64,000 bases of DNA, taken from NCBI RefSeq assembly GCF_000377785.1, contig NZ_KB898726.1:89801-153800 (forward strand), read 5' to 3'. Below the pieces are notes generated by a model that saw nothing but the letters and a program-made list of their open reading frames with translations, had not been told where the DNA came from and ran no database searches. Positions 17,797 to 27,135 of this stretch are shown here, in pieces. Made by a program: the position numbers and the translations under genes. Position 1 is the first letter of the stretch, and every line of letters starts with the position of its first letter. Source of the stretch: Thioalkalivibrio sp. ALJ24. GTDB lineage: Bacteria; Pseudomonadota; Gammaproteobacteria; Ectothiorhodospirales; Ectothiorhodospiraceae.

Positions 17797-19155
17797 ATGA
17801 GCAACGAAGACGTACGCCGGCGCGACCTGCGGGCCCTGTGGCATCCCTGTACCCAAATGAAGGATTACGGGGAGGAGGGCACGCTGCCCCTGCTGCCGAT
17901 CGAGCGGGGTGAGGGTGTATGGCTGTACGACTTCGACGGCAATCGTTACCTCGACGCGATCAGCTCCTGGTGGGTGAACCTGTTCGGTCACGCCAATCCG
18001 CGCATCAACGACGCGCTCAAGGAGCAGGTCGGCCGCCTGGAGCACGTGATCCTGGCCGGCTGCACCCATGAGCCGGTGGTGGAGCTGAGCGAACGCCTGA
18101 TCGACATCACGCCGGCAGGGCTCGACCGGGTGTTTCTGGCCGACAACGGCTCGGCCGGCGTGGAAGCCGCGCTCAAGATGAGCTTCCACTACTGGCGCAA
18201 TGTCGGCCAGCCGCAGAAGACCCGCTTCATCGGGGTCTCCAACGCCTATCACGGAGAGACCATCGGGGCCCTTTCGGTCAGTGACGTGCCGCTGTACCGG
18301 CACACCTACGAGCCGCTGATGCTGGACGTGATCAATGTCCCGGGGCCCGACTGCTTCCACCGCGAGCCGGGCGAGGACTGCGCCGATGTGGCCCGCCGCC
18401 AGTTCGCGCACATGGAACGGGCCCTGGAACGCCACGCCCACGAAGTGGCTGCGGTCATCATCGAGCCGCTGGTGCAGTGCGCCGGTCACATGCGCATGTT
18501 CGACCCGGAATACCTGCGCCTGCTGCGCGAGGCCTGCGACCGCCATGGCGTGCACCTGATCGCCGACGAGATCGCGGTGGGCTTCGGCCGTACCGGGACC
18601 CTGTTCGCCTGTGAGCAGGGGCCGATCACGCCCGACTTCCTGTGCCTGTCCAAGGGCCTGACCGGCGGTTATCTGCCGATGGCGGCGCTGCTGACCACCG
18701 ATACGGTCTATCAGGCGTTCTACGACGATTACGAAAAGCTCAACATGTTCCTGCACTCGCATTCCTACACCGGGAACCCGCTGGCGTGCAGGGCCGCGCT
18801 GGCGACGCTGGACATCTTCGACTCCGAACCGGTGCTGGAACGCAATCGCGAGCTGGCCGCGCACATTGCACGGCGCCTGGAGCCGCTGAATGATCACCCG
18901 CACGTGGCCGACGTGCGCCAGCACGGCATGATCGCCGCGGTCGAGCTGGTGCAGGACAAGGCCAGCCGGACCCCGTACCCGTGGCAGGAACGGCGGGGTC
19001 TGGATATCTACCGCCACGGTCTGACCCGCGGGGCGCTGCTACGCCCGCTGGGCAACGTTTCCTACCTCATGCCGCCATACGTGATCACCGAGGACCAGAT
19101 CGACTTCCTCGCGGAAGTCATGGCCGAGGGCATCGACATCGCGACCCGCGACTGA
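17797..19155 (+). CDS. bioA: Adenosylmethionine-8-amino-7-oxononanoate aminotransferase
   Basis: BioA makes 7,8-diaminopelargonate in biotin synthesis, normally with S-adenosylmethionine as amino donor. The 452-residue class III aminotransferase starts with the BioA signature LWHPCTQMKDY, has SSWWVNLFGHANP, and carries the PLP lysine Lys286 in LCLSKGLTGGYLP. No other bio gene is nearby. It follows the KamA-family gene by three bases and is probably cotranscribed with it, so a wider substrate role is possible but not shown. Confidence 0.88.
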   Translation: MSNEDVRRRDLRALWHPCTQMKDYGEEGTLPLLPIERGEGVWLYDFDGNRYLDAISSWWVNLFGHANPRINDALKEQVGRLEHVILAGCTHEPVVELSERLIDITPAGLDRVFLADNGSAGVEAALKMSFHYWRNVGQPQKTRFIGVSNAYHGETIGALSVSDVPLYRHTYEPLMLDVINVPGPDCFHREPGEDCADVARRQFAHMERALERHAHEVAAVIIEPLVQCAGHMRMFDPEYLRLLREACDRHGVHLIADEIAVGFGRTGTLFACEQGPITPDFLCLSKGLTGGYLPMAALLTTDTVYQAFYDDYEKLNMFLHSHSYTGNPLACRAALATLDIFDSEPVLERNRELAAHIARRLEPLNDHPHVADVRQHGMIAAVELVQDKASRTPYPWQERRGLDIYRHGLTRGALLRPLGNVSYLMPPYVITEDQIDFLAEVMAEGIDIATRD

Positions 19156-19233
19156 CGACGCGGCGCGCAATCAGCGAATCGCGTCAACGTATCCCGACGT
19201 CAGCCGGTCCGTTCCTCTGCCCATATAACGTCG

Positions 19234-19249
19234 CATAATGAATATTATG
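19234..19249. repeat. AT-rich inverted repeat in the bioA/mtnP gap
   Basis: CATAAT and ATTATG form a perfect 6-base inverted repeat with a 4-base spacer, inside a roughly 30-base AT-rich patch in otherwise GC-rich DNA. It lies between the convergent bioA and MTIP-type genes. It is not a terminator of the usual kind; it could be a protein-binding site. Confidence 0.35.
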
Positions 19250-19297
19250 TTAAATAGTGGAAAGGGGTAAGCATGGGTCCGACACTGGACCGCGACC

Positions 19298-20050
19298 TCA
19301 CCCAATGGTCGCGATCACCCTCGCCAGCAAGCGTTTGACCTGCTCCATCCCCGTTTCCAGATTGCGCGCGATCTCGTCCATGGTGATCTCGCCCTCACTG
19401 CGGCCGGCGGCGCGATTCGCGACCACCGCGCAGGCGGCATAGTTGAGTCCCAGTTCGCGCGCCAGCGCGGTTTCCGGCATCCCGGTCATGCCTACAATGT
19501 CGCAGCCGTCGCGTTCCAGCCGGTCGATCTCCGCGGCGGTCTCCAGGCGCGGCCCCTGGGTGGCACCGTAGGTACCCTGCTCACAAATCGGCAGATCCAG
19601 TTCGTGGGCCGCGTTGAGGATCTTCTGGCGCACCTCCGGGCAATATGGCCAGGTCATGTCCACGTGGGTGACCTCTTCCAGATGCCCGCCCTCAAAATAG
19701 GTGTTCGCGCGCGACCAGGTGTAGTCGATGATCTGGTCCGGAACGGCCAGCCGTCCGGGCTGCATGCATTCGGTGATGCCGCCCACCGCCGCCACCGCGA
19801 TCGCGGTCTCCACGCCGGTATTTTTCAGCGCCCAGATGTTCGCGCGGTAGTTCACCTGATGCGGCGGGATGGTATGGCGCGCCCCGTGGCGCGGGAGAAA
19901 GACGGTCTCGATGCCATTGAGCCGCCCGAACACCAGCGGTCCGGATGGTTCGCCGTACGGCGTATGCATCACCCGCCGATGGGTGATCTCCAGGTCCTTC
20001 AGGCGGGTCAGGCCGGTGCCGCCGATGATCGCCAGTCGGGGGGTACTCAT
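19298..20050 (-). CDS. mtnP: S-methyl-5'-thioinosine phosphorylase (MTIP type)
   Basis: A 250-residue purine nucleoside phosphorylase of the MTAP/PNP fold, with IIGGTGLT at the phosphate loop, FLPRHGARHTIPPHQVNYRAN, and VGMTGMPETALAREL near the substrate site. It resembles the P. aeruginosa enzyme PA3004, which splits methylthioinosine rather than methylthioadenosine, more than classical MtnP. The gene ends a two-gene unit with hpt 11 bases upstream, which would recycle the hypoxanthine released. The mtnP symbol is used broadly; MTIP activity is an inference from family resemblance and context. Confidence 0.85.
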   Translation of the reverse strand: MSTPRLAIIGGTGLTRLKDLEITHRRVMHTPYGEPSGPLVFGRLNGIETVFLPRHGARHTIPPHQVNYRANIWALKNTGVETAIAVAAVGGITECMQPGRLAVPDQIIDYTWSRANTYFEGGHLEEVTHVDMTWPYCPEVRQKILNAAHELDLPICEQGTYGATQGPRLETAAEIDRLERDGCDIVGMTGMPETALARELGLNYAACAVVANRAAGRSEGEITMDEIARNLETGMEQVKRLLARVIATIG

Positions 20051-20061
20051 GCGCGGTTCCC

Positions 20062-20613
20062 TCAGTGGTCGGCCACGGCAAAGATGCCGGGCGCGTTGCG
20101 CAGATAGTCCTGAAAATCCATGCCATAGCCGAACAGGTAGCGGTTCGGCGCTTCCAGTGCGGCATGGTCCACGGTGATCGAGGGGTCCCGCTCGGGGTTG
20201 GCCTTGTCCACCAGCACGATGGTGACGACGCGACGCGCGCCCTGCTCCCGGCAGAAGCCCTGAATGCCGGACAGGGTGATGCCACCGTCGAGGATGTCAT
20301 CCACGATCACCACGGTGCGGCCCTGCATGGACTGGTGCGGCAACGAGAGCCAGTGCAACTGCTCCTCGCCGCGGGTCGCCCCGCGATAGCGGGTGGCGTG
20401 CAGGTAGTCCACCTGCATGGGGAATGACCAGCGGGTCAGCAGCCCGCCCAGCAGGACCACGCCCCCGTTCATCACGCCCAGTACCAGCGGATTCTCGTCC
20501 GCGAGCTCGCGCGCGGTGCGTTCGGCGAGGCGGTCGATGGCGGTTTCCACCGCATCGCGGCTGAACAGACAGTCCGCGTCGCGGAGCGTGGCACGTGCCT
20601 TCTCGGGATTCAT
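20062..20613 (-). CDS. hpt: Hypoxanthine-guanine phosphoribosyltransferase
   Basis: A type I phosphoribosyltransferase that salvages hypoxanthine (and perhaps guanine) with PRPP. The 183-residue protein has the PRPP motif VVIVDDILDGGITL and the VLGVMNGGVVLLG and HATRYRG loops. The start ATG at 20613 follows GGGGGAAC; a longer frame is not conserved. Placement directly before the MTIP-type phosphorylase suggests hypoxanthine from methylthioinosine as a major substrate. Confidence 0.9.
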   Translation of the reverse strand: MNPEKARATLRDADCLFSRDAVETAIDRLAERTARELADENPLVLGVMNGGVVLLGGLLTRWSFPMQVDYLHATRYRGATRGEEQLHWLSLPHQSMQGRTVVIVDDILDGGITLSGIQGFCREQGARRVVTIVLVDKANPERDPSITVDHAALEAPNRYLFGYGMDFQDYLRNAPGIFAVADH

Positions 20614-20684
20614 GCGGTTCCCCCGGTCCATCCGGAAACGGGGCACGGGCCCCGGTCCGCGGGCGAGGCCCGTTGCCCCGCCCC

Positions 20685-20719
20685 GAAAACAGAACCGGCC
20701 GGCACAATGGCCGGCCGGT
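20685..20719 (-). terminator. Intrinsic terminator after the DsrE-family gene
   Basis: Read on the minus strand, ACCGGCCGGC and GCCGGCCGGT form a 10-base stem with a 6-base loop, followed by TCTGTTTT. It lies 25 bases past the DsrE-family stop codon and separates it from hpt. Confidence 0.75.
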
Positions 20720-20744
20720 CATCGACGGATACCGTCGCTTCGCC

Positions 20745-21113
20745 TCAGTAGGTGAAGGTGACGGTGTCGTCGTCCATCGCCTCGGAGATCACGTAGGCGC
20801 CACCCACGGTCTCGTCGATCTCTTCGATCAGGTCGTTGCCCCAGAGGTCCAGGGTCGGCGTGCAGACCTTCATCACGACACCGGCTTCGTGGGCGTCCTT
20901 CATGAAGTCGTAGACGCTCTTGCTGCTGCCTTCCTGCACGAACAGGTTCTCGGCCACGCCCTTCTTGGCCAGTTCACCGGCCCGGCCGGTCATCACGACT
21001 TCGACGTCGTATTCCATGGCGGCGGCCACGGTCGCCTGGAAGAACGGGGCGCCGAGTTCGGACGGATTGTTCGGGTCGGTGTTGACCATGACGATCATGA
21101 GCTTATCGGCCAT
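20745..21113 (-). CDS. DsrE/DsrF-like family protein
   Basis: A 122-residue protein of the DsrE/TusD fold, a family that carries sulfur on a cysteine in sulfur oxidisers and in tRNA thiolation. It has a single cysteine, Cys84 in VVMKVCTPTLDLWG, at the position expected for sulfur transfer in DsrE-type proteins. It stands alone, with its own promoter and terminator, and no dsr, tusA or rhodanese gene is adjacent. Its exact partner cannot be told from the window. Confidence 0.75.
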   Translation of the reverse strand: MADKLMIVMVNTDPNNPSELGAPFFQATVAAAMEYDVEVVMTGRAGELAKKGVAENLFVQEGSSKSVYDFMKDAHEAGVVMKVCTPTLDLWGNDLIEEIDETVGGAYVISEAMDDDTVTFTY

Positions 21114-21143
21114 GACGATTCTCCATCTTTGGGGGATTGAATA

Positions 21144-21172
21144 ACTATATTATTAAGCAGCTCAGTGTCGAA
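21144..21172 (-). promoter_or_regulatory. Predicted promoter of the DsrE-family gene
   Basis: On the minus strand, TTCGAC, 17 bases, then TATAGT lie about 30 bases before the ATG, in an AT-rich patch that stands out from the local composition. The -35 box is a weak match. Confidence 0.42.
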
Positions 21173-21243
21173 CCGGTGGCGCATTATAGGCGGGTCGGAA
21201 GCGCGGCGCCAACGACGCTCACGGCAAAGGGTTGCGAAGGGCT

Positions 21244-22287
21244 TCACGTCCCGCCACTGCCCGCCTTGAGCCAGGCATGCAACTGGGCATGCAGGGCCGT
21301 GCGGTGCTGCCCGTCGTCCGATACCGCACGCGCGTGCATGCGGCGCAGGCGCGCCCGGGTTTCGGCGTCCTGGCGGTAGTCGGCGAGATGATCGAGGATG
21401 ACGTCCGCCTCCTCCGGCCGATTGCAGATCAGGATCATGTCACAGCCGGCCTCCAGCGCCGCGTCGGCCCGCTCCGCGGGCGAACCCATCTGTTCGGCAC
21501 CGGCCATGGCCAGGTCGTCGGAAAAGATTGCGCCCTGAAAGCCGATCCGGCCGCGCAGGATGTCCTGCAGCCAGATGCGCGAGAAGCCGGCCGGTCGGTC
21601 GTCCACCGCGGGATACACCACGTGCGCCGGCATCATGCCCTCGAGATGGCCGGCCAGCGGGCGGAACGCCTCGATGTCGCTGGCCTCGATCTCGGCCAGC
21701 GGGCGCGGATCCTCGGGCACCGCAACGTGCGAATCGGCCGCGACCGCCCCGTGGCCGGGGAAATGCTTGCCCACCGAGGCCATGCCGGCCACCGTCAGGC
21801 CGCGCACGAACGCAAGCCCCAGATCGGCGATCACCGCGGGATCGTAATGAAACGCCCGATCGCCAATCACCTCGCTGATCTCGAGATCGCGGTCGAGGAC
21901 CGGGGCGAAGCTGAAATCGATCCCCACCGCCTGCAGCTCCAGCGCCATCAACTCGCCCGCCCCGCGCGCCAGCTCGCGTGCCCGCGACGGCACCTGATCG
22001 TGCAGGTGCCCGAGGCTGCGCATCGGCGGGAAGCGCGTGAAGCCCTCGCGCAGGCGCTGCACCCGCCCCCCTTCCTGATCCACAGCGATCAGCAGCTCCG
22101 GGCGCAGGCGACGCATGTCCGCGGTCAGAGCCTCGACCTGTTCGGGGCCGGTCACGTTGCGATCGAACAGGATGACCCCGCCGGTCGCGGGGTGTTGCAG
22201 ACGTTCGCGGTCTTCCGCGCTCAGTTCGGGGCCGGTCACGTCGAGTATGACCGGACCGGGCGGACGAGGGTCGGGCTGGTAACGCAT
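21244..22287 (-). CDS. nagZ: Beta-N-acetylhexosaminidase NagZ
   Basis: NagZ removes N-acetylglucosamine from anhydro-muropeptides during peptidoglycan recycling in the cytoplasm. The 347-residue glycoside hydrolase family 3 protein has AVDQEGGRVQRL, the KHFPGHG loop that carries the general acid histidine, and the nucleophile aspartate in IFSDDLAMAGA. Length fits the single-domain NagZ type. In many gammaproteobacteria it lies beside a purine phosphoribosyltransferase and MTIP-like gene, as here. Confidence 0.94.
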   Translation of the reverse strand: MRYQPDPRPPGPVILDVTGPELSAEDRERLQHPATGGVILFDRNVTGPEQVEALTADMRRLRPELLIAVDQEGGRVQRLREGFTRFPPMRSLGHLHDQVPSRARELARGAGELMALELQAVGIDFSFAPVLDRDLEISEVIGDRAFHYDPAVIADLGLAFVRGLTVAGMASVGKHFPGHGAVAADSHVAVPEDPRPLAEIEASDIEAFRPLAGHLEGMMPAHVVYPAVDDRPAGFSRIWLQDILRGRIGFQGAIFSDDLAMAGAEQMGSPAERADAALEAGCDMILICNRPEEADVILDHLADYRQDAETRARLRRMHARAVSDDGQHRTALHAQLHAWLKAGSGGT

Positions 22288-22327
22288 GAAGGGGGCAGTC
22301 CCTTGTCAGAGAGGTGTCAGAGGCGCG

Positions 22328-24376
<2,049 letters not shown>

Positions 24377-24471
24377 ACGCTTATCCTCCGCGTCCGATTT
24401 CAGTATCATTTCGGGCCGCGATGCGGCCGGCCCGCCCGACCGCGCGACCCCATCCACATCGAGGCAGTCCC

Positions 24472-25662
24472 TTGGAAATCCAGCTATCCGACCGCGTGCA
24501 GAGCATCCAGCCCTCCCCCACCCTGGCCGTGACGGCGCTGGCCGCCCGACTGCGGGCCGAAGGCCGCGACATCGTGGGTCTGGGGGCCGGCGAACCGGAC
24601 TTCGATACGCCCGAGCATATCAAGCAGGCGGCGATCGATGCCCTTGCCCGTGGCGATACCAAGTACACTGCCGTGGACGGCACGGCGGGCCTCAAGGACG
24701 CCATCATCCGCAAGTTTGAGCGCGACAACGACCTCACGTTCACTCCCGGCCAGATCCTGGTCTCCTCCGGCGGCAAGCAGAGCATCTTCAACCTCTGCCA
24801 GGCCCTGCTCAACCCCGGCGACGAGGTGATCGTCCCGGCGCCCTACTGGGTCTCCTACCCGGACATCGCCCTGCTGGCCGGCGCCCGCCCCGTCATCGTG
24901 AGCGCCTCGCAGGAACAGGGCTTCAAGTTGCGCCCCGGTGCACTCGAGGAGGCCATCAGCGAACGCACCCGCCTGATCTTCCTCAACAGCCCCTCCAACC
25001 CCACCGGCGCGGCCTACTCGCGCGGTGAACTGGAGGCCCTCGCCGAGGTCCTGCGGCGTCACCCGCAGATCGTCATCGCCACCGACGACATGTACGAACA
25101 CATCCGCTTCGACGAGACCGAGTTCGTCAACATCGTCAACGCCGCACCGGATCTTGCCGAACGCAGCGTCGTGCTCAACGGCGTGTCCAAGGCCTACGCG
25201 ATGACCGGCTGGCGCATCGGCTACGCCGGCGGCCCGGCCGAGCTGATCGGCGCGATGAAGAAGATCCAGTCGCAGAGTACCTCCAACCCCACCTCCATCG
25301 CTCAGGCGGCCGCCGAGGCCGCCCTCAACGGCGACCAGACCTGCGTGCGCCAGATGTGCTCAGCGTTCGGCCAGCGCGCCCGGCACGTGGTGGAAGGCCT
25401 CAACGCCATCGACGGCATCGAATGCCGCATGCCCGACGGGACCTTCTACTGCTTCCCGCGCGTCACCGACTTGATGCAGCGCGCCGGCATCGACAGCGAC
25501 GTGACCCTCGGCGAACGCCTCCTCGACGAGGCCGGTGTTGCCCTCGTTCCCGGCAGCGCGTTCGGGGCCCCGGGGCACCTGCGCGTGTCCTTCGCCACCA
25601 GTCTCGAGATGCTCGACAAGGCACTGGAACGCCTGCGCGAGTTCGCCGCCCGCAGCGCTTGA
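24472..25662 (+). CDS. Class I PLP aminotransferase, aspartate aminotransferase-like
   Basis: A 396-residue aminotransferase of the prokaryotic aspartate/prephenate aminotransferase group. The PLP lysine is Lys240 in [14 protein letters not shown], with [12 protein letters not shown] and the C-terminal arginine in [10 protein letters not shown]. It may transfer amino groups between aspartate and 2-oxoglutarate; prephenate is also possible for this group. The start is TTG at 24472, preceded by GAGGCAG; conservation begins at [15 protein letters not shown]. It diverges from uvrB. The tRNA-Asn promoter begins inside its stop codon. Confidence 0.88.
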   Translation: MEIQLSDRVQSIQPSPTLAVTALAARLRAEGRDIVGLGAGEPDFDTPEHIKQAAIDALARGDTKYTAVDGTAGLKDAIIRKFERDNDLTFTPGQILVSSGGKQSIFNLCQALLNPGDEVIVPAPYWVSYPDIALLAGARPVIVSASQEQGFKLRPGALEEAISERTRLIFLNSPSNPTGAAYSRGELEALAEVLRRHPQIVIATDDMYEHIRFDETEFVNIVNAAPDLAERSVVLNGVSKAYAMTGWRIGYAGGPAELIGAMKKIQSQSTSNPTSIAQAAAEAALNGDQTCVRQMCSAFGQRARHVVEGLNAIDGIECRMPDGTFYCFPRVTDLMQRAGIDSDVTLGERLLDEAGVALVPGSAFGAPGHLRVSFATSLEMLDKALERLREFAARSA

Positions 25663-25687
25663 CGGACCCCGGGTCGGGCTATACGAT
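25659..25687 (+). promoter_or_regulatory. tRNA-Asn promoter
   Basis: TTGACG, exactly 17 bases, then TACGAT, followed by a GC-rich discriminator. The tRNA begins 11 bases after the -10. The -35 overlaps the stop codon of the upstream aminotransferase gene. Confidence 0.7.
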
Positions 25688-25698
25688 ACGCGGCTAAT

Positions 25699-25774
25699 TC
25701 CCCGGTAGCTCAGTCGGTAGAGCGGGTGACTGTTAATCACTAGGTCGGCGGTTCGAGCCCGTCCCGGGGAGCCA
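25699..25774 (+). tRNA. tRNA-Asn (anticodon GTT)
   Basis: A complete 76-base tRNA. The acceptor arm TCCCCGG pairs with CCGGGGA, the D loop is AGTCGGTA, and the anticodon loop CTGTTAA places GTT at 25732-25734. The T arm contains GGTTCGAGCCC, and the terminal CCA is encoded (25772-25774). A terminator follows at once, so it is a single-gene transcript. Confidence 0.97.
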
Positions 25775-25783
25775 GGATTTCTT

Positions 25784-25813
25784 GAGGGCCTGCATGCGTG
25801 CAGGCCCTTTTTT
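25784..25813 (+). terminator. Intrinsic terminator after tRNA-Asn
   Basis: Arms GGGCCTGCA and TGCAGGCCC pair around a 4-base loop and run straight into six or more T residues. It starts 10 bases after the tRNA. Confidence 0.87.
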
Positions 25814-25930
25814 GTGGGCGGAAAGCACCTGTTCAAAGTTGCGATTCACACGGTTGCGGCCAGGCGCATCGGGAGCTCGCCGAAGTGTCGTGGACGCCCG
25901 GGCTGTGGAGCAGTAACCGGCCGACCGGAC

Positions 25931-25953
25931 CTGTTCGCCTGCAAGGCGTCCAC
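25931..25953. repeat. REP-like palindromic element
   Basis: The core CGCCTGCAAGGCG is a perfect palindrome around GCA, flanked by GTT and TCCACC. It shares the 13-base string GTTCGCCTGCAAG with the element at 52010-52033. It lies in the 254-base gap between tRNA-Asn and the Mrp cluster, in which no other gene or clear promoter was seen. Confidence 0.4.
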
Positions 25954-26028
25954 CCCTTCCCGCTGGCACGATCCGGCCCGGGTGGGGGAAACTGGCGGGC
26001 ACTGGCGACTGTGGTGCGGGGATGGAAC

Positions 26029-26559
26029 ATGAACGGATCCGGCGGCGGGCTGCGGGGAAACCGTGCGGGGGTGGCCCGTGCGCGCTGGTCGGGCCGGGTG
26101 CTGCGCCTGACAGGCTACGCCGGGATCTGGTGGATCCTGACCGAAGGCGACCCGGGCGCCTGGTGGTGGGGCCTGCCGGCGATCCTGGCGGCGGCGTGGT
26201 TCAATCCCTTCGCGCCGGGATGGACGAGTGGCTGGCGGATCCGCGGAATCATCGCCTTCGTGCCAGTGTTTCTGTTCTTTTCGCTTCGCAGCGCGCTGGA
26301 TGTGGCCTGGCGCGCGGTGCATCCCCGTTGCCCGCTGGAACCGGCCCTGCTGGATTATCCCTGGGCACTGCCGGAGGGGACCCCGCGCCTGCTGTTCGGC
26401 AATCTTGTGAATCTGATGCCCGGGACACTGTGCGTGCGCATCTCGGAACAGGCGATTACGCTGCATGTGCTGGCCCGTCCCGGCCGTACCCAGGACACCC
26501 TGGAGCGTCTGGAGGGGCATGTGATGAACATGTTTCAGCCGGAAGCGCCCAATGACTGA
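26029..26559 (+). CDS. mrpE: Mrp-type cation/proton antiporter subunit E
   Basis: MrpE is a small membrane subunit of the Mrp Na+/H+ antiporter. The 176-residue protein has two or three hydrophobic segments in its first half (about residues 25-75) and a soluble C-terminal domain. This ends NLVNLMPGTLCVRISEQAITLHVL, the usual MrpE signature of a small domain after the membrane part. The ATG is preceded by GGGGATGGA. It opens a seven-gene run with overlaps at most junctions and overlaps mrpF by 8 bases. Confidence 0.85.
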   Translation: MNGSGGGLRGNRAGVARARWSGRVLRLTGYAGIWWILTEGDPGAWWWGLPAILAAAWFNPFAPGWTSGWRIRGIIAFVPVFLFFSLRSALDVAWRAVHPRCPLEPALLDYPWALPEGTPRLLFGNLVNLMPGTLCVRISEQAITLHVLARPGRTQDTLERLEGHVMNMFQPEAPND

Positions 26560-26839
26560 TCTGTTCCCGCTCCTGATGATCCTTTTGATGCTCAACATCG
26601 TGGTGGGGCTGATGCGGGTGCTGCGCGGGCCGACGGCCGCCGACCGCATGCTGGCCGCGGAAATGTTCGCAACCTCGGCCATCGCCATCGCGCTGCTGCT
26701 GGCGGTGCTGACGCAGCGCGAGGCGCTGGTGGACCTGGCACTGGTGTTTGCACTGCTGTCGGCGCTGGCGGTGGTCACCTTCGTGAACCGTGCCTGGTCC
26801 GGCCGCGTCCGGTCCAGCGACGGGGAGGACCGGCCGTGA
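26552..26839 (+). CDS. mrpF: Mrp-type antiporter subunit F
   Basis: A 95-residue protein with three predicted membrane helices. The signature RVLRGPTAADRMLAAEM between helices one and two is that of MrpF/MnhF. It overlaps mrpE at its start and mrpG at its end (GTGA), which fits co-translation of small stoichiometric subunits. Confidence 0.88.
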   Translation: MTDLFPLLMILLMLNIVVGLMRVLRGPTAADRMLAAEMFATSAIAIALLLAVLTQREALVDLALVFALLSALAVVTFVNRAWSGRVRSSDGEDRP

Positions 26840-27135
26840 GCCTGACGGGCGTGATCGGGGGCATCCTGACGGTGGGCGGCGTGCTCTTCCTGCTGCTGGG
26901 CACACTGGGACTGCTGCGTTTCCCGGATGTGTATACCCGTCTGCACGCCCAGCCCAAGGCCGACAACATCGGGCTGGGCATGATCTGCCTGGGGCTGGGG
27001 GTGTATTCGGGCAGTCTGTCGCTGACCCTGAAACTGCTGCTGGTGTGGCTGCTGATGCTGGTCGCCACGGCGGTGGGGGCGGGTCTGATCGCGCGCGCCG
27101 CCCTGCGCCGCGGCATTCGGCCTTGGGGTCTGTGA
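26836..27135 (+). CDS. mrpG: Mrp-type antiporter subunit G
   Basis: A 99-residue membrane protein with three helices. The motif GLLRFPDVYTRLHAQPKADNIG after helix one is characteristic of MrpG/PhaG. The GTG start overlaps the mrpF stop codon. It ends directly before the next gene, with no gap. Confidence 0.9.
   Translation: MSLTGVIGGILTVGGVLFLLLGTLGLLRFPDVYTRLHAQPKADNIGLGMICLGLGVYSGSLSLTLKLLLVWLLMLVATAVGAGLIARAALRRGIRPWGL

Noticed and set aside
19271-19295. Terminator for the MTIP-type gene from GGTCC/GGACC arms
   Set aside because: The five-base stem overlaps only GC-poor flanks without a proper T-run on the minus strand, so termination cannot be claimed.
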